From Pseudomonas morbosilactucae (GTDB taxonomy: Bacteria > Pseudomonadota > Gammaproteobacteria > Pseudomonadales > Pseudomonadaceae), in NCBI RefSeq assembly GCF_023241715.1, contig NZ_JALQCW010000019.1, positions 1 through 64,000 on the forward strand: DNA of 64,000 nucleotides, given 5' to 3'. Positions 16,428-25,325 of this stretch are shown here, one piece after another. The position numbers were made by a program, and so were the translations under genes. The stretch's first letter is position 1, and each line of letters starts with the position of its first letter. Below the pieces are notes generated by a model. The model worked only from the letters and a program-made list of their open reading frames with translations. It was not told where the DNA came from and did no database searches.

Positions 16428-17720
16428 ATGAGCACATCCACCGCACGCCCGTTGCTGGGCTGCATCGCCGACGACTTCACCGGTGCCACCGACCTGGCCA
16501 ACATGCTGGTGCGCGGCGGCATGCGCACGGTGCAAAGCATCGGTATTCCGAGCCGCGAAACCGCTGCCGGGCTTGATGCCGACGCCATTGTCATCGCCCT
16601 GAAATCCCGCACCACGCCGGTCCAGGACGCGGTGGCGGAATCCCTCGCGGCCCTGGCGTGGCTGCGTGAACAAGGCTGCGAGCAGATCTTCTTCAAGTAC
16701 TGCTCGACCTTCGACTCCACCGCCGCCGGCAACATCGGCCAGGTCAGCGAGGCCTTGCTCAAGGCCCTGGGCAGCGACTTCACCCTGGCGTGCCCGGCCT
16801 TCCCGGAAAACGGCCGGACCATTTTCCGCGGCCACCTGTTCGTCCAGGACCAGTTGCTCAGCGAATCCGGCATGCAGCATCACCCGCTGACGCCGATGAC
16901 CGACGCCAATCTGGTGCGGGTGCTGCAAGCCCAGACCCAGCTGAAAGTCGGCCTGCTGCGCTACGACAGCATTGCCCAAGGTGCCGAAGCGGTGCAGGCG
17001 AAGATCGCCGAACTGCGCGGCCAGGGCATTGGCATGGCGGTTGCCGACGCCTTGTCCGACGCCGACCTCTATACCCTGGGCGCCGCCTGCGCCGGCTTGC
17101 CGCTGCTGACGGGCGGTTCCGGCCTGGCCCTGGGCCTGCCGGAGAACTTCCGGCGCGCCGGCAAACTGCGCGACTTCGATGCCTCGACCCTGCCGGCGGT
17201 GTTCGGCGGTGAAGTGGTATTGGCGGGCAGCGCCTCGGTGGCCACCATTGGCCAGGTCGCGGCCTGGCTGGAAGCCGATCGCCCGGCCTTGCGCATTAAC
17301 CCGCTGGCCCTGGCCGCCGGTGAGCCGGTGGTGCAACAGGCCCTGGCCTTTGCCCGGGACCATGCGGAAACCGTCTTGATCTACGCCACCAGCACGCCGG
17401 ATGAAGTCAAGGCCGTGCAACAGCAACTGGGCGTCGAACGCGCCGGGGCCCTGGTGGAAAACGCCTTGGGCGAGATTGCCCAGGGCCTGCGCCAGAGCGG
17501 CGTGCGGCGCTTTGTGATTGCCGGTGGCGAAACCTCCGGCGCCGTGGTCAAGGCCCTGGGCGTCAATCTGCTGCAGATCGGCGCACAGATCGACCCGGGC
17601 GTGCCGGCCACCGTCAGCAACAGCGACGAACCCCTGGCCCTGGCCCTGAAGTCCGGCAACTTCGGTGGCCGCGACTTCTTCGACAAAGCCCTCAAGCAAC
17701 TGGCCGGAGGCGCTCAATGA
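16428..17720 (+). CDS. otnK: 3-oxo-tetronate kinase
   Basis: This 430-residue four-carbon acid sugar kinase (DUF1537 fold) has an N-terminal domain with DDFTGATDLANMLVRGG and the substrate loop CSTFDSTAAGNIGQ. Its C-terminal nucleotide domain has AGGETSGAVVKALG. It phosphorylates 3-oxo-tetronate at the 4-position using ATP in the cytoplasm. The length is normal for the family. A GAGGAAC ribosome site precedes the ATG. The stop overlaps the start of otnC by four bases, so translation is coupled. Confidence 0.93.
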   Translation: MSTSTARPLLGCIADDFTGATDLANMLVRGGMRTVQSIGIPSRETAAGLDADAIVIALKSRTTPVQDAVAESLAALAWLREQGCEQIFFKYCSTFDSTAAGNIGQVSEALLKALGSDFTLACPAFPENGRTIFRGHLFVQDQLLSESGMQHHPLTPMTDANLVRVLQAQTQLKVGLLRYDSIAQGAEAVQAKIAELRGQGIGMAVADALSDADLYTLGAACAGLPLLTGGSGLALGLPENFRRAGKLRDFDASTLPAVFGGEVVLAGSASVATIGQVAAWLEADRPALRINPLALAAGEPVVQQALAFARDHAETVLIYATSTPDEVKAVQQQLGVERAGALVENALGEIAQGLRQSGVRRFVIAGGETSGAVVKALGVNLLQIGAQIDPGVPATVSNSDEPLALALKSGNFGGRDFFDKALKQLAGGAQ

Positions 17721-18355
17721 GCCGCGAAAGCGAACTGCGCGAAGAGATCTGCGACGTCGGTCGCAGCCTCTACCAGCGTGGCTACACCGTGGGCAGCGCC
17801 GGCAACATCAGCGCGCGCCTCGACGATGGCTGGCTGATCACCCCCACCGATGTCTGCCTCGGTCGTCTCGACCCGGCGGCCATCGCCAAGGTCAACCTGG
17901 CGGGGGAGTGGGTGTCCGGGGACAAGCCGTCCAAGACCCTGGCCCTGCATCGCCAGGTCTACGACCGCAACCCGGGTGTCGGCGGCGTGGTGCACACCCA
18001 CTCCACCCACCTGGTGGCGCTGACCCTGGCCGGCGTGTGGCAAGCCGATGACATCCTGCCGCCGCTGACCCCGTACCAGGTGATGAAGGTCGGGCACATC
18101 CCGCTGATCGGCTACCAGCGCCCGGGTTCGCCCAAGGTCGCCGAGCAGGTCGCTCGCCTGGCCAACAGCGTGCGCGGCGTGATGCTCGAACGCCTGGGCC
18201 CGGTGGTCTGGGAAAGCTCGGTATCCAAGGCCAGCTACGCCCTGGAGGAGTTGGAAGAAACCGCGCGCCTGTGGCTGATGAGCAACCCCAAACCGGCGCC
18301 CCTGGACCAGGCGGCCCTGGACGAGTTGCGCGAAACCTTCGGCGCCCACTGGTAA
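17717..18355 (+). CDS. otnC: 3-oxo-tetronate 4-phosphate decarboxylase
   Basis: This 212-residue class II aldolase/adducin-family protein carries the zinc-binding VVHTHSTHLVAL histidines and a later His in MKVGHIPLIGYQRPGS. The acidic residue expected for catalysis lies in the N-terminal half. It removes CO2 from 3-oxo-tetronate 4-phosphate to give dihydroxyacetone phosphate. It overlaps otnK by four bases. A GC-rich imperfect inverted repeat (about 18360-18425) separates it from the permease gene. Confidence 0.92.
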   Translation: MSRESELREEICDVGRSLYQRGYTVGSAGNISARLDDGWLITPTDVCLGRLDPAAIAKVNLAGEWVSGDKPSKTLALHRQVYDRNPGVGGVVHTHSTHLVALTLAGVWQADDILPPLTPYQVMKVGHIPLIGYQRPGSPKVAEQVARLANSVRGVMLERLGPVVWESSVSKASYALEELEETARLWLMSNPKPAPLDQAALDELRETFGAHW

Positions 18356-18530
18356 AAAAAGTTTACGCAGGCTTGGCCCGGGAGGCGGCGTTTTGGCTGT
18401 TTCCCCAGGGCCCGGCTTGCCCGTAAAAAACAATAACAACAGGACATCCCAGCATGAAAGACATCGACTGCGGTAGTTTCGGATCCACCGGCAACACGGC
18501 TTCACCGACCCGTTGTGGGGGGCTGACGCA

Positions 18531-19990
18531 ATGAGCCCACTTCTGCTTATGCTCACCGCCGGCGCAGGCATCGCCCTGTTGCTGTTCCTGGTGCTCAAGT
18601 ACAAATTCCAACCCTTTGTGGCGCTGATGCTGGTCAGCATCGTGGTGGCGCTGGTGGCCGGGGTGAAACCCGCCGACCTGGTGGCCACCATTGAAGGCGG
18701 CATGGGCAAGACCCTGGGCCACATCGCGATCATCATTGCCCTGGGCGCGATGATCGGGCGAATCATCGAGCTGTCCGGCGGCGCCGAGGCGCTGGCCAAG
18801 ACCCTGATCGAACGCTTCGGCAACCGGCGCACGCCCCTGGCGCTGACCATTGCCGGCTTCATCATCGGCGTGCCGGTGTTCTTCGAAGTGGGTGTGATCA
18901 TCCTGATGCCGTTGGCCTATGGCGTGGCCCGCAGTGCGCGCAAGCCGCTGCTGGTGTTCGCCTTGCCGATGTGCGCTGCGCTGCTCACCGTGCACGCCTT
19001 CCTGCCGCCGCACCCGGGTGCCGTGGCCGCTGCCAGCCAACTGGGCGCCGACCTGGGTCGGGTGCTGATGTTCGGCCTGCCGCTGACCGCGTTCCTGTGC
19101 TATGTCGGCTACCGTGTGGCCGGGCGCATGACCCGTCGCTTCTACCCAATGACCGACGACATCCGCGCTGAAGTCTATGGCCCGCACGTCACCAACCAGG
19201 ACCTGGAAGCCTGGAACAACGGTTCTCCCCAGGCGTCGGTACAGGCCACCGCGGCGGTTTCGCACATGGGTCTGGAAGAGTCCACCAGCGCCATCGTGTC
19301 CAAGCTGCCACCGGCGCCACCACCGGGTTTCGGCCTGATCGTCAGCCTGATTCTGCTGCCGATCATCCTGATTCTGCTCGGCACCCTGGCCACGTCGCTG
19401 TTGCCGCCTGAGTCCACCCTGCGTGGGGTCATGACCGTGCTCGGCGCGCCCCTGGTGGCGTTGCTGATCGACACCTTGCTCTGCGCCTGGCTACTGGGTT
19501 CGCGCCGTGGCTGGAGCCGTAGCCAGGTCTCCGATGTGATCGGTTCGGCCCTGCCGGGCGTGGCATGGTGATCCTGATCGCCGGTGCCGGCGGTGTGTTC
19601 GGCAAAGTGCTGGTCGACACCGGGATCGGTGCCGTGGTCTCCGACATGCTGCGCACCACAGGCTTGCCGGTACTGGCTCTGGGCTTCCTGCTGACCATGT
19701 TGCTGCGTGCGGTACAAGGCTCCACCACCGTGGCCCTGGTAACCACCGCCGGCATCATCGCGCCGCTGATCGCCACCCTGAACCTGACCCCCAACCACAT
19801 GGCCCTGCTGTGCCTGGCCATGGGCGGTGGCGGGTTGGCCATGTCCCACATCAACGACGCCGGCTACTGGATCTTCACCAAGCTGGCCGGGCTCAACGTG
19901 GCGGACGGCCTGCGCACCTGGACCGTGATCACCACCTTGCTCGGTACCTTGGGCTTCTTTATAACCCTGTTGATCTGGCCTTTTGTCTGA
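18531..19990 (+). pseudogene. GntP-family acid-sugar permease gene broken by a one-base frameshift
   Basis: The first part (from ATG 18531, 346 residues) matches the gluconate permease family: many transmembrane helices, GVPVFFEVGVIILMPL, FLPPHPGAVAAASQLGADLG. It ends at a TGA after ALPGVAW. A second frame starting at 19565 continues exactly where the family should (MVILIAGAGGVFGKVL, MSHINDAGYWIFTKLAGL). Adding one C after 19564 (GTG GCC ATG GTG) restores a 486-residue protein of normal family length. In this operon it would import L-threonate or D-erythronate. Either the strain lacks this importer or the base is a sequencing error, and the latter seems likelier because the rest is well kept. 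Confidence 0.85.
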
Positions 19991-20011
19991 CCCTTTGCCT
20001 CAGGAGTTCAC

Positions 20012-20794
20012 ATGCCTCGTTTTGCTGCCAACCTCAGCATGCTCTACCCGGAACACGAGTTTCTGGAGCGTTTCGCCGCCGCTGCGGCAGACGGCTTCGA
20101 AGCGGTGGAGTATCTGTTTCCGTACGACTACAGCGCTCAGGAGCTCAAGCAGCGCCTGACGGACAACGGCCTGCAACAGGCCCTGTTCAATGCGCCGCCG
20201 GGTGACTGGGCGGCAGGGGAGCGGGGCATTGTCAGCTTGCCGGGGCGTGAGGCTGAATTCCGCGCCGGTTTCGAGCGTGCCCTGGAGTACGCCGCCGTAT
20301 TGGGCAACTCGCGGATCCACGTGATGGCCGGCTTGCTGCCCTCGGAAAACGACCGCGCCCGGCATCACGCCGTGTACCTGGAAAACCTGGCCCACGCCAC
20401 GGCCCAGGCGGCCAAGTCGGGGATCACCGTGTTGCTGGAGCCGATCAACACCCGCGACATGCCGGGCTTCTTCCTCAATCGTCAGGACCAGGCCCAGGCC
20501 ATCTGCCAGGAAGTCGGTGCCAGCAACCTCAAGGTGCAGTTCGACTGCTACCACTGCCAGATCGTCGAAGGCGACCTGGCGGTCAAGCTGCGTCGTGATT
20601 TCGCCGGCATCGGCCATATCCAGATCGCCGGCGTGCCGGACCGTCATGAACCGGACCTGGGGGAGCTCAACTACCCCTACCTGTTCGAACTGATGGACCA
20701 GCTGGGTTACGACGGTTGGGTGGGCTGTGAGTACCGGCCACGGGGCAACACCTCGGCCGGCCTGCAATGGCTGCGGGACTGGAAAACCCGCTGA
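20012..20794 (+). CDS. otnI: 2-oxo-tetronate isomerase
   Basis: This 260-residue TIM-barrel protein is of the hydroxypyruvate-isomerase family. Metal-site residues sit in the usual contexts: [42 protein letters not shown] and GCEYRP. It interconverts 2-oxo- and 3-oxo-tetronate, feeding OtnK. An AGGAG ribosome site lies just upstream. It is the last gene of the operon and is followed directly by a strong terminator. Confidence 0.92.
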   Translation: MPRFAANLSMLYPEHEFLERFAAAAADGFEAVEYLFPYDYSAQELKQRLTDNGLQQALFNAPPGDWAAGERGIVSLPGREAEFRAGFERALEYAAVLGNSRIHVMAGLLPSENDRARHHAVYLENLAHATAQAAKSGITVLLEPINTRDMPGFFLNRQDQAQAICQEVGASNLKVQFDCYHCQIVEGDLAVKLRRDFAGIGHIQIAGVPDRHEPDLGELNYPYLFELMDQLGYDGWVGCEYRPRGNTSAGLQWLRDWKTR

Positions 20795-20817
20795 TCCAGG
20801 CAAGGTTGATCGCAATA

Positions 20818-20848
20818 CCCCCTGCGCAGGCCTGCGCGGGGGGTTCTT
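20818..20848 (+). terminator. rho-independent terminator of the threonate operon
   Basis: CCCCCTGCGCAGG pairs with CCTGCGCGGGGGG (one mismatch) and the stem runs into TTCTT. It lies 24 bp past the otnI stop and separates the operon from the alpha/beta hydrolase gene. Confidence 0.85.
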
Positions 20849-20874
20849 ATAAAAACAACAATAGGACTCATCCC

Positions 20875-21945
20875 ATGCAGCGTTTCGCTTCCAGGCCCGC
20901 TATCGGGCTACTGTGCTCCCTGCTTTTTACCGGTTCGGCCGTCAGCGCCGCACCGCTGCCGGCCGCCACCGAGGGCGACTGGGTCGCTCCCGAGTTCACC
21001 TTTCACAACGGTGAAAAACTCGCCAACCTGAAACTGCACTACGTCACCCTGGGCAACCCGAAGAACCCGGCCATCCTCTACCTGCACGGCACCTATCGGC
21101 CAGGCAGCGATGTGCTGAGCAAGGATTTCGGCGGTGAGTTGTTTGGCCCAGGCCAGCCCCTGGATGCCAGCAAGTACTACATCATTTCCACCGACGGCAT
21201 TGGCGTCGGCCAGTCGAGCAAGCCGTCCGATGGCTTGCGCAGCCGGTTCCCGGCGTACAACTACACGGACATGGTCCAGGCCCAGTATCGGCTGGTCACT
21301 GAAGGGCTGGGGGTCAAGCACCTGCGCCTGATCATCGGCAATTCCATGGGCGGTATGCAGACCTGGATGTGGGGCCAGACCTGGCCGCAGATGATGGACG
21401 CCCTGGTGCCCATGGCGTCCCAGCCCACCGAGATGTCGTCGCGCAACTGGATGATGCGGCGCTTGCTGGTGGAGTCGATCAAGCAGGACCCGGCCTACAA
21501 CAACGGCAACTACACGGCTCAGCCGCCGTCCCTGCGCCTGGCCAATGCGCTGTTCAGCGTCGGCACCAGCGGCGGGACCTTGGCCTATCAGGCGGCAGCG
21601 CCGACCCGGGCTCAGGCCGACAAACTGGTGGACGAGCGCCTTAACGCGCCGCAGACCGCCGATGCCAACGACTTTATCTACCAGTGGCAATCCTCGGCGG
21701 ACTACAACGCCGCGCCAGGGCTGGGCAAGATCCAGGCGCCGGTGTTGGCCATCAACTCGGCGGACGACGAGCGCAACCCGCCGGAAACCGGCACCCTGCA
21801 AGCCTCGCTGGGCCAACTGAAAAATGCCCGCCTGTTGCTGATCCCCGCCAGCCCCGACACCCGTGGCCACGGCACCACCAGCATGGCGAAGTTCTACGTC
21901 AAGGAACTGGGCCAGTTCATGCAGCAAACCGAAAAAAGCCACTGA
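20875..21945 (+). CDS. secreted alpha/beta hydrolase
   Basis: This 356-residue protein has a signal peptide (MQRFASRPAIGLLCSLLFTG, cleavage near VSAAPL). The alpha/beta hydrolase fold has its nucleophile S157 in GNSMGGMQTW. A likely acid lies in INSADDERNPPE and the catalytic His in the C-terminal DTRGHGTTSM. The arrangement resembles the homoserine O-acetyltransferase (MetX) subgroup, but export argues for an esterase or lactonase role in the periplasm. A role releasing lactones or esters of sugar acids for the preceding operon is possible, but the intervening terminator weakens it. The ATG at 20875 follows an AGGA site. Confidence 0.82.
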   Translation: MQRFASRPAIGLLCSLLFTGSAVSAAPLPAATEGDWVAPEFTFHNGEKLANLKLHYVTLGNPKNPAILYLHGTYRPGSDVLSKDFGGELFGPGQPLDASKYYIISTDGIGVGQSSKPSDGLRSRFPAYNYTDMVQAQYRLVTEGLGVKHLRLIIGNSMGGMQTWMWGQTWPQMMDALVPMASQPTEMSSRNWMMRRLLVESIKQDPAYNNGNYTAQPPSLRLANALFSVGTSGGTLAYQAAAPTRAQADKLVDERLNAPQTADANDFIYQWQSSADYNAAPGLGKIQAPVLAINSADDERNPPETGTLQASLGQLKNARLLLIPASPDTRGHGTTSMAKFYVKELGQFMQQTEKSH

Positions 21946-21956
21946 GCACCCCTCGT

Positions 21957-22039
21957 TGTAGGCGCTGGCTCGCCAGCGATCACGCCCTTGAATCGGTAGC
22001 GGATTCAAGGGCCCCATCGCCGGCAAGCCGGCTCCTACA
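21957..22039. repeat. REP pair (inverted repeat), copy 1
   Basis: TGTAGGCGCTGGCTCGCCAGCGAT at the left and its imperfect complement ATCGCCGGCAAGCCGGCTCCTACA at the right bracket a short inner hairpin (CCTTGAATC with GATTCAAGG). This is the standard Pseudomonas REP doublet and acts as an intergenic structure and target for REP-associated transposases. Confidence 0.9.
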
Positions 22040-22061
22040 AGGGGGGCAGGGTGGCGCAGAG

Positions 22062-22113
22062 CGTGGGAACGGTCACTAAGGCCGCCTGCTCGTTCCCACG
22101 GTCCGTGGGAATG
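22062..22113. repeat. short Pseudomonas intergenic repeat with GTGGGAACG palindromes
   Basis: CGTGGGAACG at 22062-22071 is answered by CGTTCCCACG at 22091-22100 and a second palindromic copy (TTCCCACGGTCCGTGGGAA). This motif family is common between Pseudomonas genes and here sits between two REP doublets. Confidence 0.65.
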
Positions 22114-22152
22114 TCGCCGCAGACGCTCCGCGTCCCGTCCAGCCAAGCCCAG

Positions 22153-22235
22153 GTAGGAGCTGGCTCGCCAGCGATCACGCCCGCAAGAACGATACAAAAT
22201 TCACGGGCCCCATCGCCGGCAAGCCGGCTCCTACA
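22153..22235. repeat. REP pair (inverted repeat), copy 2, running into the regulator gene
   Basis: GTAGGAGCTGGCTCGCCAGCGATC at the left and CATCGCCGGCAAGCCGGCTCCTAC at the right are nearly identical to copy 1. Its right end overlaps the stop codon of the minus-strand DeoR-family gene. Confidence 0.9.
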
Positions 22236-23037
22236 GGGGGAGCAGCAATTCCACGCCTTGTTTGCGAATTCCGTCCGCCGCCGCTGGGGCCAGGGCGGCG
22301 TCGCTGATGATGATGTCGAACTGCTCCAGGCCGGCGATTTTGTACATGCTGAAGGTGCCGTATTTGGAGCTGCTGGCCACCAGCACCACCTGGGACGCCG
22401 ACTGCATCGCCACCTGCTTGACTTCGACCTTCAACGCCGACGGCGTGGTGATACCGCGCAGCAGGTCCCAGGAGCTGGTGGACATAAAGGCGATGTCCGT
22501 CACCACCTGGCGCAAGGTCGCCACGGCCAGCCCGCCGACGCAGGAATGGTTGGAATGATCCAGCTGCCCGCCGGTGTGGATCACCGTCACCTGGGGCGCT
22601 TCCATCAGCGCCTGGACCACACCGAAATCGTTGGTCACCACGGTCATGCCCGACAACGCCTTGATGTAGGGCACGATCTCCAGGGTGCTGGTGCCGGCGT
22701 CCAGGTACACCGTCATGTCCGGGTGCAACAGGCCGGCGGCCAGCTTGGCCATGGCCTGCTTCTGCGGCAGCTCCACCACCGCCTTGGACTGGTGGCTGGG
22801 CTCGCTGTGCAACTGGCTGGCAATGCGCACCCCACCGGTCACCGAATAGGCTCGGCCCTCTTGCTCCAGCAGGGCGATATCCCGGCGCACGGTCATGTGC
22901 GAACAGTCGAACATCTCCATCAACTGATGCACGCTCAACACCTGGTGCTTGCGCAATTGACGCAGGATCTGCTCGCGGCGCTGCTCAGGAATCATCGGGG
23001 CGCCGCTGTCGGTGGCGATGTCCTTGGGAGTGGGCAT
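22231..23037 (-). CDS. DeoR-family transcriptional regulator (YgbI-like)
   Basis: This 268-residue protein has an N-terminal winged helix (about residues 20-75, LSVHQLMEMFDCSHMTVRRD) and a DeoRC domain with LDAGTSTLEIV and VTNDFGVVQAL. It probably controls the threonate/erythronate operon, as YgbI sits beside ygbJKLMN in E. coli. Here an alpha/beta hydrolase gene and repeats lie between. The ATG at 23037 follows a GGAGCCC site, and an internal ATG at 22995 is an alternative. The last codon and TAG stop are supplied by the end of a REP element, so the C-terminus may differ from relatives. Confidence 0.85.
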   Translation of the reverse strand: MPTPKDIATDSGAPMIPEQRREQILRQLRKHQVLSVHQLMEMFDCSHMTVRRDIALLEQEGRAYSVTGGVRIASQLHSEPSHQSKAVVELPQKQAMAKLAAGLLHPDMTVYLDAGTSTLEIVPYIKALSGMTVVTNDFGVVQALMEAPQVTVIHTGGQLDHSNHSCVGGLAVATLRQVVTDIAFMSTSSWDLLRGITTPSALKVEVKQVAMQSASQVVLVASSSKYGTFSMYKIAGLEQFDIIISDAALAPAAADGIRKQGVELLLPL

Positions 23038-23194
23038 TCGGGCTCCAGATTGGCTTGGCTGTACAGGCAGGAAAGAGGGAAGACATAGTAGCGAATCCGG
23101 CCGTTGGGGACGAGTTCTTGTACCGCTAGGGCCTGAGGAAAATCGTCACAGCAGGTTATGATCCGCGCCCTCGACCCGCGTCAAGGAATGCCCC

Positions 23195-23518
23195 ATGACC
23201 GATGTGAACACCTACCACGATGGCCGCCTGGAAATCCGCCTGACCCCCCAGGAAATGCGCATGAGTCACTGGGTCCACGCACCCAAGGTCACCGACCTGG
23301 AAACCGGCCGCGTGCTGCTGGACCTGAGCGATGGGTTGTGGGACTTGATCCGCGCCGTCGAATCCCCCACCGAACTGCAACTCTGCCTGCGCCGTTACCC
23401 CGGCGATCGCCCGGCGCTGACTCTGGTTGTCCGTCTGGCGGACCGCAGCCTCTGGCTTGACGGTCGGGAACTGGCGGGGCACAGCCTGGACGCGGCGCTG
23501 AATAACGCGGGGGCCTGA
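23195..23518 (+). CDS. conserved hypothetical protein
   Basis: This 107-residue soluble protein has alternating beta strands and helices (RMSHWVHAPKVTDLETGRVL, LWDLIRAVESP, LTLVVRLADRSLWLDGREL). No known domain is recognised. It is a single gene, convergent with the next hypothetical with one base between the stop codons. Confidence 0.7.
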   Translation: MTDVNTYHDGRLEIRLTPQEMRMSHWVHAPKVTDLETGRVLLDLSDGLWDLIRAVESPTELQLCLRRYPGDRPALTLVVRLADRSLWLDGRELAGHSLDAALNNAGA

Positions 23519-23519
23519 T

Positions 23520-23834
23520 TCAGCGTGGGTTTTCGATCAACTGCGCATAGGCCTCGGCTTCCAGTTCACCGTTGCCGCTGATGGCGTCGCCGTCTTCATT
23601 GAGCAGGCGAAAATCATGTTGCTCATCACCGATGCAGGCGGCGCCGTCCAGGCCCAGGAGCAGGCCGTAGAGCTGGTCGGTCAAGGCGCCGTCGAGCAGG
23701 GCGAGGACTTCATGCCGTTGCTCGGTCGTCAGGTTCATGGCCCGCAACCGCGCGCCGACCTGGCACTGGTCGAGGTGTTCCAGGTAGCGATCCTTATCCA
23801 GCTTGCAGTGGGCGACCAGGGTCTTGGCGTCCAT
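23520..23834 (-). CDS. hypothetical protein
   Basis: This 104-residue acidic protein begins MDAKTLVAHCKLDKDRYLEHLD and ends AEAYAQLIENPR. It is mostly helical, with LTTEQRHEVLALLDGALTDQLYGLLLGLDGA in the middle (broken here into parts for reading, about residues 36-66). No family recognised. The ATG at 23834 has GAGGAG ten bases upstream. A TTG six codons earlier falls inside that site and is rejected. Confidence 0.65.
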   Translation of the reverse strand: MDAKTLVAHCKLDKDRYLEHLDQCQVGARLRAMNLTTEQRHEVLALLDGALTDQLYGLLLGLDGAACIGDEQHDFRLLNEDGDAISGNGELEAEAYAQLIENPR

Positions 23835-23882
23835 GTTCGGGGTGCTCCTCAAGGGGTTGTTCAGCTTGAAACATGCATGGGT

Positions 23883-24470
23883 TCAGCTCAGCAAACGCTT
23901 CAGTTGGCGGGCCACGGCCGGGCGTGCCTTGCGGGTTTTGAACAGGGTCGGCACGTGCCTCAGAAACCTGGCCCAGCGGTAATGATCCGGTCGTCGGCGG
24001 TCCGAGAGCAGGTAGTCCAGCAGGTCGTTTGCCGCCTCGCGGTTGTAGGCCCACAGCAACTGGCCTTTGTAGGTCAGGGAAAAGTACGCTTCCACTGGCC
24101 ATTGCAACAGGTGGCGGGTACGCAACCCGCAATGCTCGCACGTCACCGACCCGAGGCACCCGTTCACGTGGGCGTCGGGGAGGTAGGTCTTGCCCCAGTC
24201 CTCACCCTGATAGCCCTCTGGCAGGTTGTGCAGCGAACGGCGTGGGTCGCCGTGCAGGCCGGGAAAGTAGCGCGCCCCGTGCCAATGTTGCCCTGATTGG
24301 TTGGTCAGCAATGTGTACTCAAGGCTTGGATGCTGCTGGAAGAAGGCAACGTCCTGCTTGAGGGGGATGGCCCTGATCGTCGCGGCGTCAAAGCGCGCCA
24401 GGCCCCGGCAATGCGGGCAGCTCACGTCAAGGTGGTGGGCGCTGGGTCGGCTGCCGCAGTGCGTACTCAT
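23883..24470 (-). CDS. putative zinc-ribbon protein
   Basis: This 195-residue protein has two CxxC knuckles, SCPHCRG near residue 18 and TCEHCGLR near residue 108, which could bind one zinc in a split ribbon. The rest is helical and basic at the C-terminus (FKTRKARPAVARQLKRLLS). The frame stays open far upstream, but ATG 24470 with GGAGG in front gives the natural start. Function unknown, and a nucleic-acid-binding role is only a guess. Confidence 0.7.
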   Translation of the reverse strand: MSTHCGSRPSAHHLDVSCPHCRGLARFDAATIRAIPLKQDVAFFQQHPSLEYTLLTNQSGQHWHGARYFPGLHGDPRRSLHNLPEGYQGEDWGKTYLPDAHVNGCLGSVTCEHCGLRTRHLLQWPVEAYFSLTYKGQLLWAYNREAANDLLDYLLSDRRRPDHYRWARFLRHVPTLFKTRKARPAVARQLKRLLS

Positions 24471-24722
24471 CGGCTGGGCCTCCGAGTGGGCAAGCAGGCG
24501 GCGGGGTGGAAAAACGCATGGTGCATGGGGGTGACAGTCCTTTGTTTTACGGTGCCCGGCGCGTCGGGTTTTGCTGCATTGGGCGGGTTCCTTGTGGCAT
24601 CCCTGTGTCGGCGGTTCGGGGTAAAAAATAAGTCGAGCGATGGAACCAAAATGCCACTTTGCAATCTGCAAGGAGGCCTCGGGGATTTCGGGGCTTTTCC
24701 ATGGCAAAACAGGATGATCAGC

Positions 24723-25163
24723 ATGTTGATGAAAAGGAACGGGTTGGCGCTGCTTTTGGGTCTGTGCCTGAGCGCTTCGGCGCTGGCGGCGACCGACAAC
24801 GACCGCCCGCCAGTGGCCGATAAGATGGTGGCCTTCAGCGGCGAGCAGGGTATCAAAGTCTCGACCCTGAGGTTCGGTGAGCGCGCCGCCAATGAAGCGC
24901 TGGTGATGGTCGACGGCATCGACCACGACTGGCAGCGCAAGATCCAGAAAATGCACGTGGAAAAAACCAGCCGCGACACCCGCTATTCGACCCAGGTCAA
25001 CGGCAAGCCCTACGTGGTGCTGATCGTCAACGGCAACTACGGCGAACTCTACCTGCCGGGTGAAACCCGTGAGTTGCGCGTTGGCTATGACGCCAGCCTG
25101 TCCGAGCAGACGCCGCCCCAGCACTTCCTCACCGACTACCTGGAACAGGCCGCCAAGCTCTGA
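24723..25163 (+). CDS. secreted hypothetical protein
   Basis: This 146-residue protein has a typical signal peptide (MLMKRNGLALLLGLCLSASA, cleavage after ALA) and a short beta-rich mature domain (LVMVDGIDHDWQRKIQKMH, YVVLIVNGNYGELYLPG). No lipobox or known domain. ATG 24723 is chosen because an AGGA site lies eight bases before it. Other in-frame ATGs lie at 24714 and 24729. Confidence 0.7.
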   Translation: MLMKRNGLALLLGLCLSASALAATDNDRPPVADKMVAFSGEQGIKVSTLRFGERAANEALVMVDGIDHDWQRKIQKMHVEKTSRDTRYSTQVNGKPYVVLIVNGNYGELYLPGETRELRVGYDASLSEQTPPQHFLTDYLEQAAKL

Positions 25164-25182
25164 TTCCCCTGTGATGGGCAAG

Positions 25183-25217
25183 GCCCCGATGGACGACAGC
25201 CGTCGTCTGTCCGGGGC
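25183..25217 (+). terminator. possible terminator hairpin
   Basis: GCCCCG pairs with CGGGGC around an inner stem GGACGACAG/CTGTCC, about 20 bp after the secreted hypothetical. There is no clear T-run, so this is a weak call. Confidence 0.4.
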
Positions 25218-25325
25218 GCTGCGGCTCGGGCCTGCCTGTTGTCCAAGTGACGCTGGTGGGCAGGGCTGAAAAATCGGCGCCGGCCCGGCATACTGGCGCC
25301 GCCCATTTGCAATGGAATTGCCCCC

